This document shows, one piece after another, positions 52,700 to 61,596 of a stretch of DNA of 64,000 nt. Position 1 is the stretch's first letter, and every line of letters starts with the position of its first letter. The stretch is from the NCBI RefSeq assembly GCF_003002875.1, contig NZ_PVTH01000002.1, forward strand, positions 310,001-374,000, read 5' to 3'. The position numbers and the translations under genes were made by a program. Below the pieces are notes generated by a model that searched no databases, had not been told where the DNA came from, and saw only the letters and a program-made list of their open reading frames with translations. The stretch is from Arcticibacter pallidicorallinus. Its GTDB lineage: Bacteria; Bacteroidota; Bacteroidia; Sphingobacteriales; Sphingobacteriaceae.

Positions 52700-52716
52700 G
52701 TTTACTGGCAGTAAAC
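52700..52716. promoter_or_regulatory. Perfect 17-bp palindrome, candidate MarR operator
   Basis: GTTTACTG-G-CAGTAAAC, eight perfect pairs around one central base, located between the TPR gene and marR, 61 bases before the marR start. Size and symmetry suit a MarR dimer site. Confidence 0.6.
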
Positions 52717-52776
52717 AATGTAGCGATTAGACAGTTTAATATTTAACTAAGAGGTACTGGCTTTTTAGTGTTATCT

Positions 52777-53220
52777 ATGGACAAGGTAAAATCTTCACCG
52801 GAAATCAAAACGTTAATTGACTCTATCCTAAACGTAAGGTTAGGGATGAAGCAGTTTATTCAGCGTAAGATAAGGGAGCATGGAATAGACCTGACTTATG
52901 AAATGTTGCAGGTATTGGCTGTGTTATGGAGAAAGGGTAAGATGAATCAGCAGGATATCGCCGACAATATTCAGAAAAATAAGGCGAGCCTGACGTCGCT
53001 TCTGGATAACCTGGAGAAAAGAGGGCTTGCTGTCCGATCTGAAGATCCGTCTGACAGGCGAAACAAGATAATTTCGCTGACATCAAAGGGAGTAGCGTAT
53101 CAGCAACGCTTTCAACCAATCTTTAACGAGTTTTATGAAGCATTGAGTAAAGACATCCCCAAGGAGAAAATAGCTGATGTAGGAACCGTTCTGGCGCATA
53201 TTTACAAAAATCTACTTTAA
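52777..53220 (+). CDS. MarR family transcriptional regulator
   Basis: 147 residues from ATG 52777 (a GTG at 52768 is possible). Winged HTH with VLAVLWRKGKMNQQDIADNI, KASLTSLLDNLEKRGLAVRS, and wing EDPSDRRNKIISLTSKG. Terminal helices dimerise. Auto-regulation through the palindrome just upstream is likely; effector unknown. Confidence 0.9.
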   Translation: MDKVKSSPEIKTLIDSILNVRLGMKQFIQRKIREHGIDLTYEMLQVLAVLWRKGKMNQQDIADNIQKNKASLTSLLDNLEKRGLAVRSEDPSDRRNKIISLTSKGVAYQQRFQPIFNEFYEALSKDIPKEKIADVGTVLAHIYKNLL

Positions 53221-53222
53221 CA

Positions 53223-53263
53223 GTCGTCGGTTTCCCATTTGCAGAGGATGGATTTCCGACGAC
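53223..53263 (+). terminator. Hairpin after marR
   Basis: GTCGTCGG (53223-53230) with CCGACGAC (53256-53263), and inner CCAT/ATGG pairs (53235-53238 with 53248-53251). Directly after the marR stop. Confidence 0.55.
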
Positions 53264-53382
53264 GATCGGCCTGGATGCAAACTATCTCCAAAATAATCGC
53301 TGGATATTTATGCTATAAAAACGTAAGTTCTTTCTGAAGTTTTTTATGGAAGATGAAACTTTCTGTAACTTTAAGAAATTTT

Positions 53383-54657
53383 ATGTCTCATTCCCAAATT
53401 CTTATTATAGGAGCAGGCGCAGCCGGTCTTCTCGCTGCACGTGAACTTTCGGCGTCGGGACGAAAGGTAGTGGTATTGGAGGGAGGTGCCCGTACGGGTG
53501 GACGGGTGCTGGATATCGAAAATCCCGGATGTCCGTTCCCTGTTGCGCTCGGTGCTGAGTTTATACATGGTGACCTTCAGCTCAGTTTTGATCTTTTGAA
53601 CGAGGCAGGTCTGACATATACTCTTGTGGATCAAAAGGGAGTCAGAATGGAGGCGGGTAAGGAAGTTTCGGAAGAGAGGAGCGGGCAGTGGAAAGAATTT
53701 ATGGATCGTTTAAACACCTTAGAGGCAGATACGACGTTAAGCGACTTTCTTTTTTCGTTTTTTAATGATGACCGCTACGCTGTATTGCGGGCGGATGTTT
53801 TGCGTTTTGCAGAGGGTTATGATGCGGCGGATCCCGATAGGGTAAGCGTATTTTCGCTGCGTGATGAATGGTCTTATCAGGGCCTGCAGTATCGGGTAGA
53901 TGAGGGTTACGGGCGTCTTATCGATTTTCTTGTTGATAAGTGTCAGAGGGTGGGGTGTAATATTCATCTTCATAAAGTGGTGACGCGTATCTGCTGGCGG
54001 GAAGGATTTGTGGAGATTCTAACGTCAAACGGAGAATCGTTTACTGCTGATAAACTGATTGTGACGGTGCCCCCTGGAGTCCTTCGTATCCCATCAGGGA
54101 ATGCGGGGTCACTTTCGTTTGAGCCTGCGTTGCCTGAACAAACGCGTGCTTTTGGCGAGATCGGCTTCGGCGCTGTCATTAAAATAGTCATCGTGTTCAA
54201 GTCTGCTTTCTGGGTTGATACTGTAAGTAAGGATGTCACTTTTTTGCTTTCAAACGGGGAGATACCGACGTGGTGGCTGCATTCTACTAACACTCTGCCC
54301 ATCTTATATGGTTGGATTGCTGGTCCCCGGTCTGCGAGGATGGACTCTTTCACGGATAAACAGATAATGCAAAAAGCCGTCAGGTCGTTGGCGCTGACCT
54401 TCGGTTTATCGGAAAATTTTTTATATGGACAAATCGAGGATTTCTCCCTTTTTAACTGGAATACGAACCCGTTTTCTAAAGGAGGATATACCTTTATGAC
54501 GCTGGAAGGAAGGGAAGCGGTGGAGCTGCTTCGTTCCGGTGTGCAGGATACGATTTATTTTGCCGGTGAAGCGATATATAACGGGCCTCATGGAGGGACG
54601 GTTGAGGCTGCTCTTATTTCGGGCAGGGAAGCGGCACGCAGGATCCTGGACAACTGA
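53383..54657 (+). CDS. FAD-dependent amine oxidase-like enzyme
   Basis: 424 residues from ATG 53383, which places the FAD fold at once (LIIGAGAAGLLAARELS); ATG 53353 would add ten residues and cannot be excluded. FAD motifs: GARTGGRVLD, GAEFIHGD, and the C-terminal IYFAGEAIYNGPHGGTVEAAL. Flavin monoamine oxidase family; oxidises amines or polyamines, substrate unknown. No signal peptide. First of a co-directional run with lpxK, the purine phosphorylase and a porin. Confidence 0.88.
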   Translation: MSHSQILIIGAGAAGLLAARELSASGRKVVVLEGGARTGGRVLDIENPGCPFPVALGAEFIHGDLQLSFDLLNEAGLTYTLVDQKGVRMEAGKEVSEERSGQWKEFMDRLNTLEADTTLSDFLFSFFNDDRYAVLRADVLRFAEGYDAADPDRVSVFSLRDEWSYQGLQYRVDEGYGRLIDFLVDKCQRVGCNIHLHKVVTRICWREGFVEILTSNGESFTADKLIVTVPPGVLRIPSGNAGSLSFEPALPEQTRAFGEIGFGAVIKIVIVFKSAFWVDTVSKDVTFLLSNGEIPTWWLHSTNTLPILYGWIAGPRSARMDSFTDKQIMQKAVRSLALTFGLSENFLYGQIEDFSLFNWNTNPFSKGGYTFMTLEGREAVELLRSGVQDTIYFAGEAIYNGPHGGTVEAALISGREAARRILDN

Positions 54658-54680
54658 TGTTTGTTTTCTAAAGTAAGGAC

Positions 54681-55724
54681 ATGATCTATCTACGTCTGAT
54701 TTTATATCCGTTTTCTCTCTTGTACGGCTCTGTCTTGTGGTTACGCAATTACTTATACTCCGCGGGGGTGTTCAAGTCGCGGAAATTTGATATTCCTGTG
54801 ATCTGCATCGGCAACCTGGCCCTCGGGGGAGCGGGTAAGAGTCCCATGGCAGAATACCTGATCCGGCTGTTAAGCGGAGACTCCGGAGTTGCCGTTCTAA
54901 GCAGAGGCTATGGCAGGCAGACCAAGGGATTCAGGATGGTGAGAACCGACGACTCGTCTGCCGAGAGTGGAGATGAGCCCCTTCAGTTTAAAAAGAAGTT
55001 TCCTGGACTCAGTGTGGCTGTTTGTGAGAAAAGGGCAGTGGGGATTGAAAGGTTGCAAAAGGAGCATGATCTGGTGATATTGGATGATGCTTATCAACAC
55101 CGGGCGGTAGAGGCAGGTCTTCAGCTTTTGCTGTTTGATTATACGCGCCTGAACGAACCGCTTCTGGTTTTGCCGGCGGGCAATCTGCGCGAACCGTTTT
55201 CTGGACGGGCCAGGGCGGATGCTATTATCTTAACCAAGACGGATGAAGAGCTTAGCCACAGGGAGCGGGAATCGGCGATAGCGCGGGTGAAGCCGCTTGC
55301 CGGACAACAGGTGTTTTTCTCTTACCTCAAATACGGAAAACTGCGTGCGCTGTTTGCTGAAGAAACTGTTGCGCTGGCCGATTTGATATCGGGCACGAAA
55401 GTTTACCTGCTCAGTGGAATCGCTAATCCCAAACCTCTGTATCGGAAAATCAGTTCGTCGGGCTTTGCCGTAAAGCACTATGATTACCCCGACCATCATC
55501 CTTTCAGCCCAAAAAATATTAGTAAACTTGCGGAAGATTTCAGACAGGATGAGGCGCTGAATAAAATCATTATTACTACCGAAAAGGACACCCAGCGTTT
55601 GACGACAGAGGCTCTTCGCGTTATCCTGGAAGATTTGCCTGTTTTTTATCTGCCTGTCGAGGCAGAATTTCATGAGTCTGATAAAGAGAGGTTTGACCTG
55701 TTAATTAAAAACTATGTTAGCTAA
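54681..55724 (+). CDS. lpxK: Tetraacyldisaccharide 4'-kinase (lipid A)
   Basis: 347 residues; phosphorylates the 4' position of the lipid A precursor at the inner membrane. N-terminal membrane-binding helix (LILYPFSLLYGSVLWLRNYL), P-loop IGNLALGGAGKSP (usual form GGTGKT), VLSRGYGR, DDAYQHRAV. Overlaps the next gene by 11 bp. Length and motif order are those of LpxK. Confidence 0.95.
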   Translation: MIYLRLILYPFSLLYGSVLWLRNYLYSAGVFKSRKFDIPVICIGNLALGGAGKSPMAEYLIRLLSGDSGVAVLSRGYGRQTKGFRMVRTDDSSAESGDEPLQFKKKFPGLSVAVCEKRAVGIERLQKEHDLVILDDAYQHRAVEAGLQLLLFDYTRLNEPLLVLPAGNLREPFSGRARADAIILTKTDEELSHRERESAIARVKPLAGQQVFFSYLKYGKLRALFAEETVALADLISGTKVYLLSGIANPKPLYRKISSSGFAVKHYDYPDHHPFSPKNISKLAEDFRQDEALNKIIITTEKDTQRLTTEALRVILEDLPVFYLPVEAEFHESDKERFDLLIKNYVS

Positions 55725-56529
55725 TATCTATAATACCACTGAATATATTAAAAAACGTATCGGCGATTTTGAACCGGAAATAGGGATTATTCTCGGGACT
55801 GGTCTTGGTGGCCTTGTGAGCGAAATTGAGGTGCTTCATAAGCTGATGTATTCCAATATTCCGGATTTTCCGATCTCCACGGTTGAATTTCATTCAGGCC
55901 GGCTGATATTTGGAATGCTGAATGGAAAGAAGGTTGTGGCGATGCAGGGCAGGCTGCATTATTATGAGGGTTATGATATGAAGCAAATTACGTTCCCGGT
56001 GAGGGTGATGAGAATGCTTGGTATTAAGCGTCTGTTTGTATCAAACGCGAGTGGCTCTCTGAATAAAGATATTAAGAAAGGTGACATCATGATCATTGAA
56101 GACCATATCAACCTGCTTCCTGATAATCCTCTTCGTGGAAGAAACTGGGATGATCTGGGTCCGCGTTTTCCGGATATGAATGAGCCTTACGACCGCGAAA
56201 TGGTTGCGAAGGGGATGGAAATTGCAGCTGCACATAACATCAGCTGCCATAAGGGCGTTTACGTGTCGGTACCAGGCCCTAATCTGGAAACCAAGGCGGA
56301 GTATAATTACTTAAGGATTATAGGAGGCGATGCAGTGGGGATGAGCACGGTGCCGGAGGTGATTGTGGCTAAACACATGGGTTTGCCTGTGTTTGCCGTT
56401 TCTGTGATCACGGATGAAGGCTTTCTGGATGCATTGGAACCCGTTTCTCTGGATGAGATTGTACGTGTAGCTCAGGAGGCAGAGCCTAAAATGACTTTGG
56501 TATTGAAAGAGTTGCTTGGCTCTTTTTAA
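55714..56529 (+). CDS. Purine nucleoside phosphorylase
   Basis: 271 residues; splits purine nucleosides with phosphate. Trimeric PNP signature: IILGTGLGGLV near the start, EFHSGRLIFGMLNGKKVVAM, MQGRLHYYEGYDM, NASGSLN, DHINLL, and GDAVGMSTVPEVIVAKHMGL. Begins inside the last 11 bases of lpxK. Confidence 0.94.
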   Translation: MLANIYNTTEYIKKRIGDFEPEIGIILGTGLGGLVSEIEVLHKLMYSNIPDFPISTVEFHSGRLIFGMLNGKKVVAMQGRLHYYEGYDMKQITFPVRVMRMLGIKRLFVSNASGSLNKDIKKGDIMIIEDHINLLPDNPLRGRNWDDLGPRFPDMNEPYDREMVAKGMEIAAAHNISCHKGVYVSVPGPNLETKAEYNYLRIIGGDAVGMSTVPEVIVAKHMGLPVFAVSVITDEGFLDALEPVSLDEIVRVAQEAEPKMTLVLKELLGSF

Positions 56530-56536
56530 CGTTTGA

Positions 56537-58522
56537 ATGTTGATGAGATATTTTTTTGTTGCCCTGTTAGCCGTTTTTTTTGCGGGTCTTAATCCGCTTG
56601 CTGCACAGATCCAGGGAACACCTGAGGTGAGGTCGGCGGGTGCGGAGCTGGATTCTTTGCGTAAGCTGGAGGAGGAGGGACGAGATACGGTGATATTTAA
56701 TTCAACGTATATCCGTTATACCAATTTGAGTTTGCTTAAAGACAGTACGCAGACAGAACCTTTGGATACCACTCTTCATCGTTTTCAGAACTATAACCCG
56801 TTGATTACGCCGGAAAATCCAAGTGCTAATTTGGGTAACCTGGGGCTGCCTTACCGGGATCTTCTTTTTACTCCGACAAAATCTATTGGCTTCGATGCAG
56901 GATTTCATTCGATGGATCGTTTCAAGCTGACCCAGGATTCTATTAAGTATTACAGGGCACGTACTCCATATACGTCACTTTACTATGTAAACGGCAGCAG
57001 AACCGAGCAGGTTTTCCGGGTGACGCATTCGCAGAATGTTAAGCCAAACTGGAATGTTGGCGGAAATTATTTTCGTGTGGGAGCGAGGGGGATTTACAGA
57101 AATCAGAACTCTGACCACCTGAACGCAGCCGTATTCAGCTGGTATGAATCGCCGACGAAGCGTTATAATTTGCTTGTTAACGGGCTGTTCAATACGCTGA
57201 AGACGGAAGAAAACGGGTCGGTGGTGAATAACGACATCTTTAATTCTACGAATACCTTAGGCGCCCAGGAGGAATCGGTGAATTTGAACGATACACGTGA
57301 CCCAACGCGTCAGTCATACAAGTCGAAGTCTTTTTTTCTGAAGCAATTTTACTATCTGGGGCGGATTGATACCGCGGGTGCTGAAGGTGCTTCGAGTATA
57401 TTGCCTACTCAGCGGGTTTCGCATTCATTGCTGTACTCGAATGAGGCCTACCGGTTTTATAAGAATGATGATGATCTGAATAATGTATTTCCGGACGTTG
57501 CCGGAGCGGGTAAGCTCGTTGTAGACTCCACACATATCAAAAACCTGCGAAACGAATTCATGTATAGTTTTTACCTGAGGGGTCGCTCGGTGAGCTTCTT
57601 GAAGAACGAGATCAAGCTGGATGTGGGGATGCGCCACGATCTGTACTGGTACGATCAGATGGATTACAATACATCGTTTCAGAATATTACTTTAAAGGCG
57701 AATGCGGGATATCGTTTCAGTGACCGGGTGAATCTGAATGCAGATCTGCAGCAGATCGTGCAGGGAAGAAATGCGGGAGACTATCTTTATGATGCGAAAG
57801 CCCAGGTTATGTTGAGCAGGTCTGTGGGACGTATTGTTTTGGGCGCATATACGCAAAACAAGGCGCCGGAAATGATCTATGAAAATCTGGCGTACACCTA
57901 CCATAACTGGAACAGGAATTTTGACAATACCAAGATCAATAACCTGTCTTTTGCGTATGTTAATCCGAAGTTCAACATACTGGCTAAGGCAGAGTATTTC
58001 CTCGTTGATAATTATCTGTATTTGAGGGAGACTCCCTTTGTAAACGAGATTGAGCCGGCCCAGGAAGGAAGTAGCATCAACTTGCTGAAGGTGACTTTGA
58101 GTAAAAGGTTTAAGGTGGGGAAGTTTAATATGGAGAACTTCCTGGTTTATCAGAAAACGGATTATCAGGATCTATTGCGGATTCCGGAGTTTTATACGTA
58201 TAACAGTGTTTATTTTTCGAATAGCTATTTTAAAAAGGCGCTGTTCGCAGATATCGGTTTTGACGTGCGCCTGAATACGCCGTACACGGCCTCATCTTAT
58301 GCAATAAACGTAAGCCAGTTCTATAACGGGTATGCGGTGAAGTATTCATCTTATCCAATTGTGGATCTCTGGGCGCGTTTTGCATTGCGGAGAGCAAATC
58401 TTTTTGTGCGCTATGATTACGCCAACCAGGGGCTGTTTTCAAAGGGGTATTATACCGTAAACCGGTACCCGATGCCGAGCGCACTTTTTAAGTTTGGCGT
58501 GAGCTGGAGTTTTTACGACTAG
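56537..58522 (+). CDS. Putative porin (large outer-membrane barrel)
   Basis: 661 residues, signal peptide (~1-24, ending PLAAQ), then an N-terminal periplasmic part and a long barrel with repeated aromatic strands, ending GVSWSFYD. Fits the Bacteroidota 'putative porin' family of about 650 residues. Follows the purine phosphorylase gene by 7 bp; a role in nucleoside uptake would fit but is inference. Confidence 0.82.
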   Translation: MLMRYFFVALLAVFFAGLNPLAAQIQGTPEVRSAGAELDSLRKLEEEGRDTVIFNSTYIRYTNLSLLKDSTQTEPLDTTLHRFQNYNPLITPENPSANLGNLGLPYRDLLFTPTKSIGFDAGFHSMDRFKLTQDSIKYYRARTPYTSLYYVNGSRTEQVFRVTHSQNVKPNWNVGGNYFRVGARGIYRNQNSDHLNAAVFSWYESPTKRYNLLVNGLFNTLKTEENGSVVNNDIFNSTNTLGAQEESVNLNDTRDPTRQSYKSKSFFLKQFYYLGRIDTAGAEGASSILPTQRVSHSLLYSNEAYRFYKNDDDLNNVFPDVAGAGKLVVDSTHIKNLRNEFMYSFYLRGRSVSFLKNEIKLDVGMRHDLYWYDQMDYNTSFQNITLKANAGYRFSDRVNLNADLQQIVQGRNAGDYLYDAKAQVMLSRSVGRIVLGAYTQNKAPEMIYENLAYTYHNWNRNFDNTKINNLSFAYVNPKFNILAKAEYFLVDNYLYLRETPFVNEIEPAQEGSSINLLKVTLSKRFKVGKFNMENFLVYQKTDYQDLLRIPEFYTYNSVYFSNSYFKKALFADIGFDVRLNTPYTASSYAINVSQFYNGYAVKYSSYPIVDLWARFALRRANLFVRYDYANQGLFSKGYYTVNRYPMPSALFKFGVSWSFYD

Positions 58523-58530
58523 TAGAATTC

Positions 58531-58559
58531 CTGGTTAGGGATTTTAGGGGGCTAACCGG
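58531..58559. terminator. Hairpin between convergent genes
   Basis: CTGGTTAG (58531-58538) with CTAACCGG (58552-58559), eight pairs including one G-U. Between the porin stop and the stop of the minus-strand gene. Confidence 0.5.
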
Positions 58560-58592
58560 ATTTCTTCGATTGGGTCTCTCTGCCTTGAACGC

Positions 58593-59849
58593 TCAGGTTT
58601 TTTGCTTTTTCTTTTTTGCAGCGGGGAACAGCACGTTGTTGAGTATGAGTCTGTACCCGGTTGAATTGGGATGCAGATGCAGATCGGTAGGCGGGTCGCC
58701 GATCGCGTGCTGATAATCTTCGGGGTCATGCCCGCCATAGAAGGTCCACTGACCTTTTCCGAACTCTCCGTGAATGTAGCGTGCTTCATCTGCAGCCTTC
58801 GACTCGCCTAAAACGAGTACGTTAGGTTTCAGAAGCGCTTTACGAAAGGCCGTGGTCTGCCCCATAAAGCCTTTGATAACCTGGTCGTGGTTTTGTGTGA
58901 GCATGGTGGGGATTACATCCCATTTGGCGGAAAAGTCAAATAGAGTGAAAAAATCGTCTGTACGCTCTACATTCCGGGTTGCGGTGGCATCAATGTCAGA
59001 AAATTCGTAATTGTAGGGGTTCATATCCAGCTTGAAATTCTGGAAAGCGAAGGTTTTGGTGTAGTCCAGCTTCTTTTGAGCGTCACTATCTGCCGGGTCG
59101 CCGTCAAACATGGTTTCGCAGATGTCGATACCTTCGGCGGCTAGAGCGATATCAAAGCTTTCCGTGCCTGAGCACATGGCAAAGAGGAAGCCGCCACCGG
59201 CACAGAAGTTTCGAATAGCCAGTGCGACGTCGAGCTTCATTTGCGATACCTTTTTATAGCCCAGTTTCTTTGCGGTTATTTCCTGGAGCTTCACATCTTC
59301 GGTATACCACTCAGCTAGGCGAAAGGTGGACCAGAAGCGACCGTATTGGCCTGTGAAGTCTTCATGGTGGAGGTGCAGCCAGTCGTAGTTGCTGAGACCG
59401 CCTTTTAACACTTCTTCGTCATAAACAATGTCGTAGGGTATTTCTGCATAAGTTAGCACTAAGGTTACGGCATCGTCCCAGGGAAGCTTGTTTTTTGGCG
59501 AATAAACAGCTATTGTAGGTGCTTTCTCCAGTTTAATAATATCCATATTTACCTGGTTGTCGGCTATGGTACTCAGGATATTATTGGTGGCGGCCTCGGT
59601 AATAACCTGATAGGATACATTTCTTATTTTGCATTCTTTTTCAACCGTTTCGGAATAGGCGAAGAGAAAGCTTCCGCCTCTGTAGTTGAGCAACCAGTTG
59701 GCTTCGACACCGTTTTTTAATGCCCAGAATGTCAATCCGTATGCTTTAAGGTGGTTTTTCTGATCTTCATCCATCGCGACCAGAAGGGATGCGGCTCTTG
59801 CTCCGAAAGAGAACAGGAGAAAGAAAACGATCATCAGAATTCTTGGCAT
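58593..59849 (-). CDS. Exported protein usually labelled 'asparagine synthetase B'
   Basis: 418 residues with a signal peptide (MPRILMIVFFLLFSFGARAA). Contains conserved blocks LLVAMDEDQKNHLKAYGLTF, NWLLNYRGGSFLF, DWLHLHHEDFTGQYGRFW and FCAGGGFLFAMCSGTESFDI; the last resembles the nucleophile elbow of class-I glutamine-amidotransferase-like folds. I see no N-terminal catalytic Cys or ATP loop (SGGxDS) of AsnB, and the export signal also argues against that label. Widely kept in Bacteroidota; function unknown. Confidence 0.75.
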   Translation of the reverse strand: MPRILMIVFFLLFSFGARAASLLVAMDEDQKNHLKAYGLTFWALKNGVEANWLLNYRGGSFLFAYSETVEKECKIRNVSYQVITEAATNNILSTIADNQVNMDIIKLEKAPTIAVYSPKNKLPWDDAVTLVLTYAEIPYDIVYDEEVLKGGLSNYDWLHLHHEDFTGQYGRFWSTFRLAEWYTEDVKLQEITAKKLGYKKVSQMKLDVALAIRNFCAGGGFLFAMCSGTESFDIALAAEGIDICETMFDGDPADSDAQKKLDYTKTFAFQNFKLDMNPYNYEFSDIDATATRNVERTDDFFTLFDFSAKWDVIPTMLTQNHDQVIKGFMGQTTAFRKALLKPNVLVLGESKAADEARYIHGEFGKGQWTFYGGHDPEDYQHAIGDPPTDLHLHPNSTGYRLILNNVLFPAAKKKKQKT

Positions 59850-59904
59850 GGTGTAAATAGATTACTGGAAAAACCTTTAGTCCCTTAAATCTAAATGAAA
59901 TAAT

Positions 59905-59912
59905 TAACTTTG
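59905..59912 (+). promoter_or_regulatory. TAACTTTG, -7 element of the cyclophilin gene
   Basis: Perfect TAnnTTTG, 19 bases before the ATG at 59932; -33 part not clear. Confidence 0.5.
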
Positions 59913-59931
59913 AGGTTTAAATCAGCAAATC

Positions 59932-60372
59932 ATGAGTAAAGCAATAATAAAGACAGAAAAAGGCGATATGACCGTAGAGTTCTACGATAAAGACGCTCCT
60001 AATACCGTGGCTAACTTCTTGAAGTTATCTAAAGAAGGATTCTACAATGGTGTTACTTTCCACCGTGTTATTCCTGATTTTGTTATTCAGGGTGGCGATC
60101 CTACGGGCACAGGCGCGGGTGGATCAGGTACACGTATCAAGTGTGAACTTACCGGCGAAAATCAATATCACGATCGTGGCGTGTTGTCTATGGCCCACGC
60201 AGGACGTGATACAGGAAGCTCTCAGTTCTTTATCTGCCATAGTCGTAATAACACAGCGCATCTGGACAGAAACCATACTTGCTTCGGTAAGGTTGTGGAA
60301 AATGTTGACGTGGTTGACGCGATCCGTGCGGGCGATAAGATTTTAAGTGTTGAAGTAATCGAAGAAAACTAA
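59932..60372 (+). CDS. Peptidyl-prolyl isomerase, cyclophilin type
   Basis: 146 residues, cytoplasmic. Cyclophilin core: [40 protein letters not shown] with the catalytic Arg, [38 protein letters not shown]. Standard PpiB-type length. Followed 4 bp later by the DUF5606 gene, forming a two-gene unit. Confidence 0.94.
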   Translation: MSKAIIKTEKGDMTVEFYDKDAPNTVANFLKLSKEGFYNGVTFHRVIPDFVIQGGDPTGTGAGGSGTRIKCELTGENQYHDRGVLSMAHAGRDTGSSQFFICHSRNNTAHLDRNHTCFGKVVENVDVVDAIRAGDKILSVEVIEEN

Positions 60373-60376
60373 GCGC

Positions 60377-60811
60377 ATGAATTTAAGAGGTCTGGTATCT
60401 GTTTCGGGAAAGCCGGGACTATACAAAGTTATTGGTCAGAATAAGTCGGGATTCGTTCTTGAAAGTCTGGATGAGCAAAAGGTGAAGCTTGTAGTGAATA
60501 TTTCCACGTCGAAGTTAGCTTCATTGGAAGACATCACTGTATTCGGTGAGAATGGCGATCTGAAGCTCATTGATATCTTTGAGAAGATAAAAGCAAGTGA
60601 GTCGGTTCCTGATGCAAAATCAGACGGTAAGACCTTAAGAGCCTATTTTAGAGAAGTTGCTCCGGATCATGATGAGGAAAAGGTTTATGCCTCAGATATG
60701 AAGAAAATTTTGGTGTGGTATTCCATTATTAAAGAGCTTCCTCTGTTTGACGAGGAGCCCGCAGCACTTCCAGCCTCAGCAGAAGCGGAGGAATCTACAG
60801 AAGAAAAATAA
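60377..60811 (+). CDS. DUF5606 protein
   Basis: 144 residues. Begins MNLRGLVSVSGKPGLYKVIG, the hallmark of DUF5606, a conserved small Bacteroidota protein; middle TLRAYFREVAPDHDEEKVYA, then a Glu/Ala-rich tail. Soluble. Coupled to the cyclophilin gene; function unknown. Confidence 0.88.
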   Translation: MNLRGLVSVSGKPGLYKVIGQNKSGFVLESLDEQKVKLVVNISTSKLASLEDITVFGENGDLKLIDIFEKIKASESVPDAKSDGKTLRAYFREVAPDHDEEKVYASDMKKILVWYSIIKELPLFDEEPAALPASAEAEESTEEK

Positions 60812-60816
60812 ATGAG

Positions 60817-60843
60817 AACCCGGATTTACTCCGGGTTTTTTTG
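60817..60843 (+). terminator. Intrinsic terminator after the DUF5606 gene
   Basis: AACCCGGA (60817-60824) with TCCGGGTT (60830-60837), loop TTTAC, and eight T ending at 60843. Textbook form. Confidence 0.92.
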
Positions 60844-60852
60844 TTTCTCTAT

Positions 60853-60975
60853 CTAAAAGAAATACATGATGGCAGCGCTGATTGCGATGCCGACTAGTAT
60901 AAGGATCCAGAAATTCTTCTGCTCCTTGTCGGGATCTGCCCCCTTATAGCGATATTTTCTTGGTTTAAACTGCAT
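60853..60975 (-). CDS. Small single-span membrane protein, 40 residues
   Basis: ATG at 60975, TAG at 60853-60855. Basic N-terminal half (MQFKPRKYRYKGADPDKEQK) and one hydrophobic segment (NFWILILVGIAISAAIMYFF). Lies 17 bp after rlmH in the same direction, so probably co-transcribed. Composition and position make it a credible small gene; function unknown. Confidence 0.7.
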   Translation of the reverse strand: MQFKPRKYRYKGADPDKEQKNFWILILVGIAISAAIMYFF

Positions 60976-60992
60976 CTTATTTTTTGTTACTG

Positions 60993-61466
60993 TTAGTCAT
61001 GGTGGTATGGTTCGCCTTTCAAGATAGTAAATCCGCGGTAGACCTGCTCAATAAAGAACAGTCTAACCATCTGATGAGAGAACGTCAATTTAGAGAGAGA
61101 TATTTTGCCCTGGGCTAACTTATAAATGCTTTCATCGAAACCATAGGGTCCGCCCACGATGAAAACGAGGTTCTGGATTCCGCTGACCATTTTCTTGTTT
61201 AAGAACTCCGAAAACTGCCGGGAAGTAAATTCGGTTCCTTTTTCATCGAGCAGGATGATATGATCGGTAGGGTTCAAAGCTTTTTGCAGGAGCTCTGCTT
61301 CTTTTGCTTTTTGCTGATCTTCCCTGAGGTTCTTGGTGTTTTTCAGGTCGGGTATTTCTATCAGGTCGAATTTGATGTAATGCTTGAGTCGGCCAAGGTA
61401 TTTTGTGATCCCTTCAATTATGTATTTGTCGTCGGTTTTACCTAATACCAAAAAAGTTATTTTCAT
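60993..61466 (-). CDS. rlmH: 23S rRNA (pseudouridine1915-N3)-methyltransferase
   Basis: 157 residues. SPOUT methyltransferase that methylates pseudouridine 1915 of assembled 70S ribosomes. KITFLVLGKTDDKYIIEGI, the trefoil-knot SAM site FIVGGPYGFDESIY, LSKLTFSHQMVRLFFIEQVY and the C-terminal YRGFTILKGEPYHHD are all diagnostic. Confidence 0.96.
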   Translation of the reverse strand: MKITFLVLGKTDDKYIIEGITKYLGRLKHYIKFDLIEIPDLKNTKNLREDQQKAKEAELLQKALNPTDHIILLDEKGTEFTSRQFSEFLNKKMVSGIQNLVFIVGGPYGFDESIYKLAQGKISLSKLTFSHQMVRLFFIEQVYRGFTILKGEPYHHD

Positions 61467-61497
61467 CAGCGTATAATGGCTATTTTTCGTTTCCGGT

Positions 61498-61505
61498 CAA
61501 AAGTA
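61498..61505 (-). promoter_or_regulatory. TACTTTTG (minus strand), -7 element of rlmH
   Basis: Reads CAAAAGTA on the plus strand, 32 bases upstream of the rlmH start; full TAnnTTTG match. Confidence 0.45.
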
Positions 61506-61596
61506 ATGAAATTTGATAAAGTCATTCTTTCATCATAAATGGAAGTGGCTTGGTCACTATATATCAGCCGTAGGATTTAGTCGTTACTATACTACC

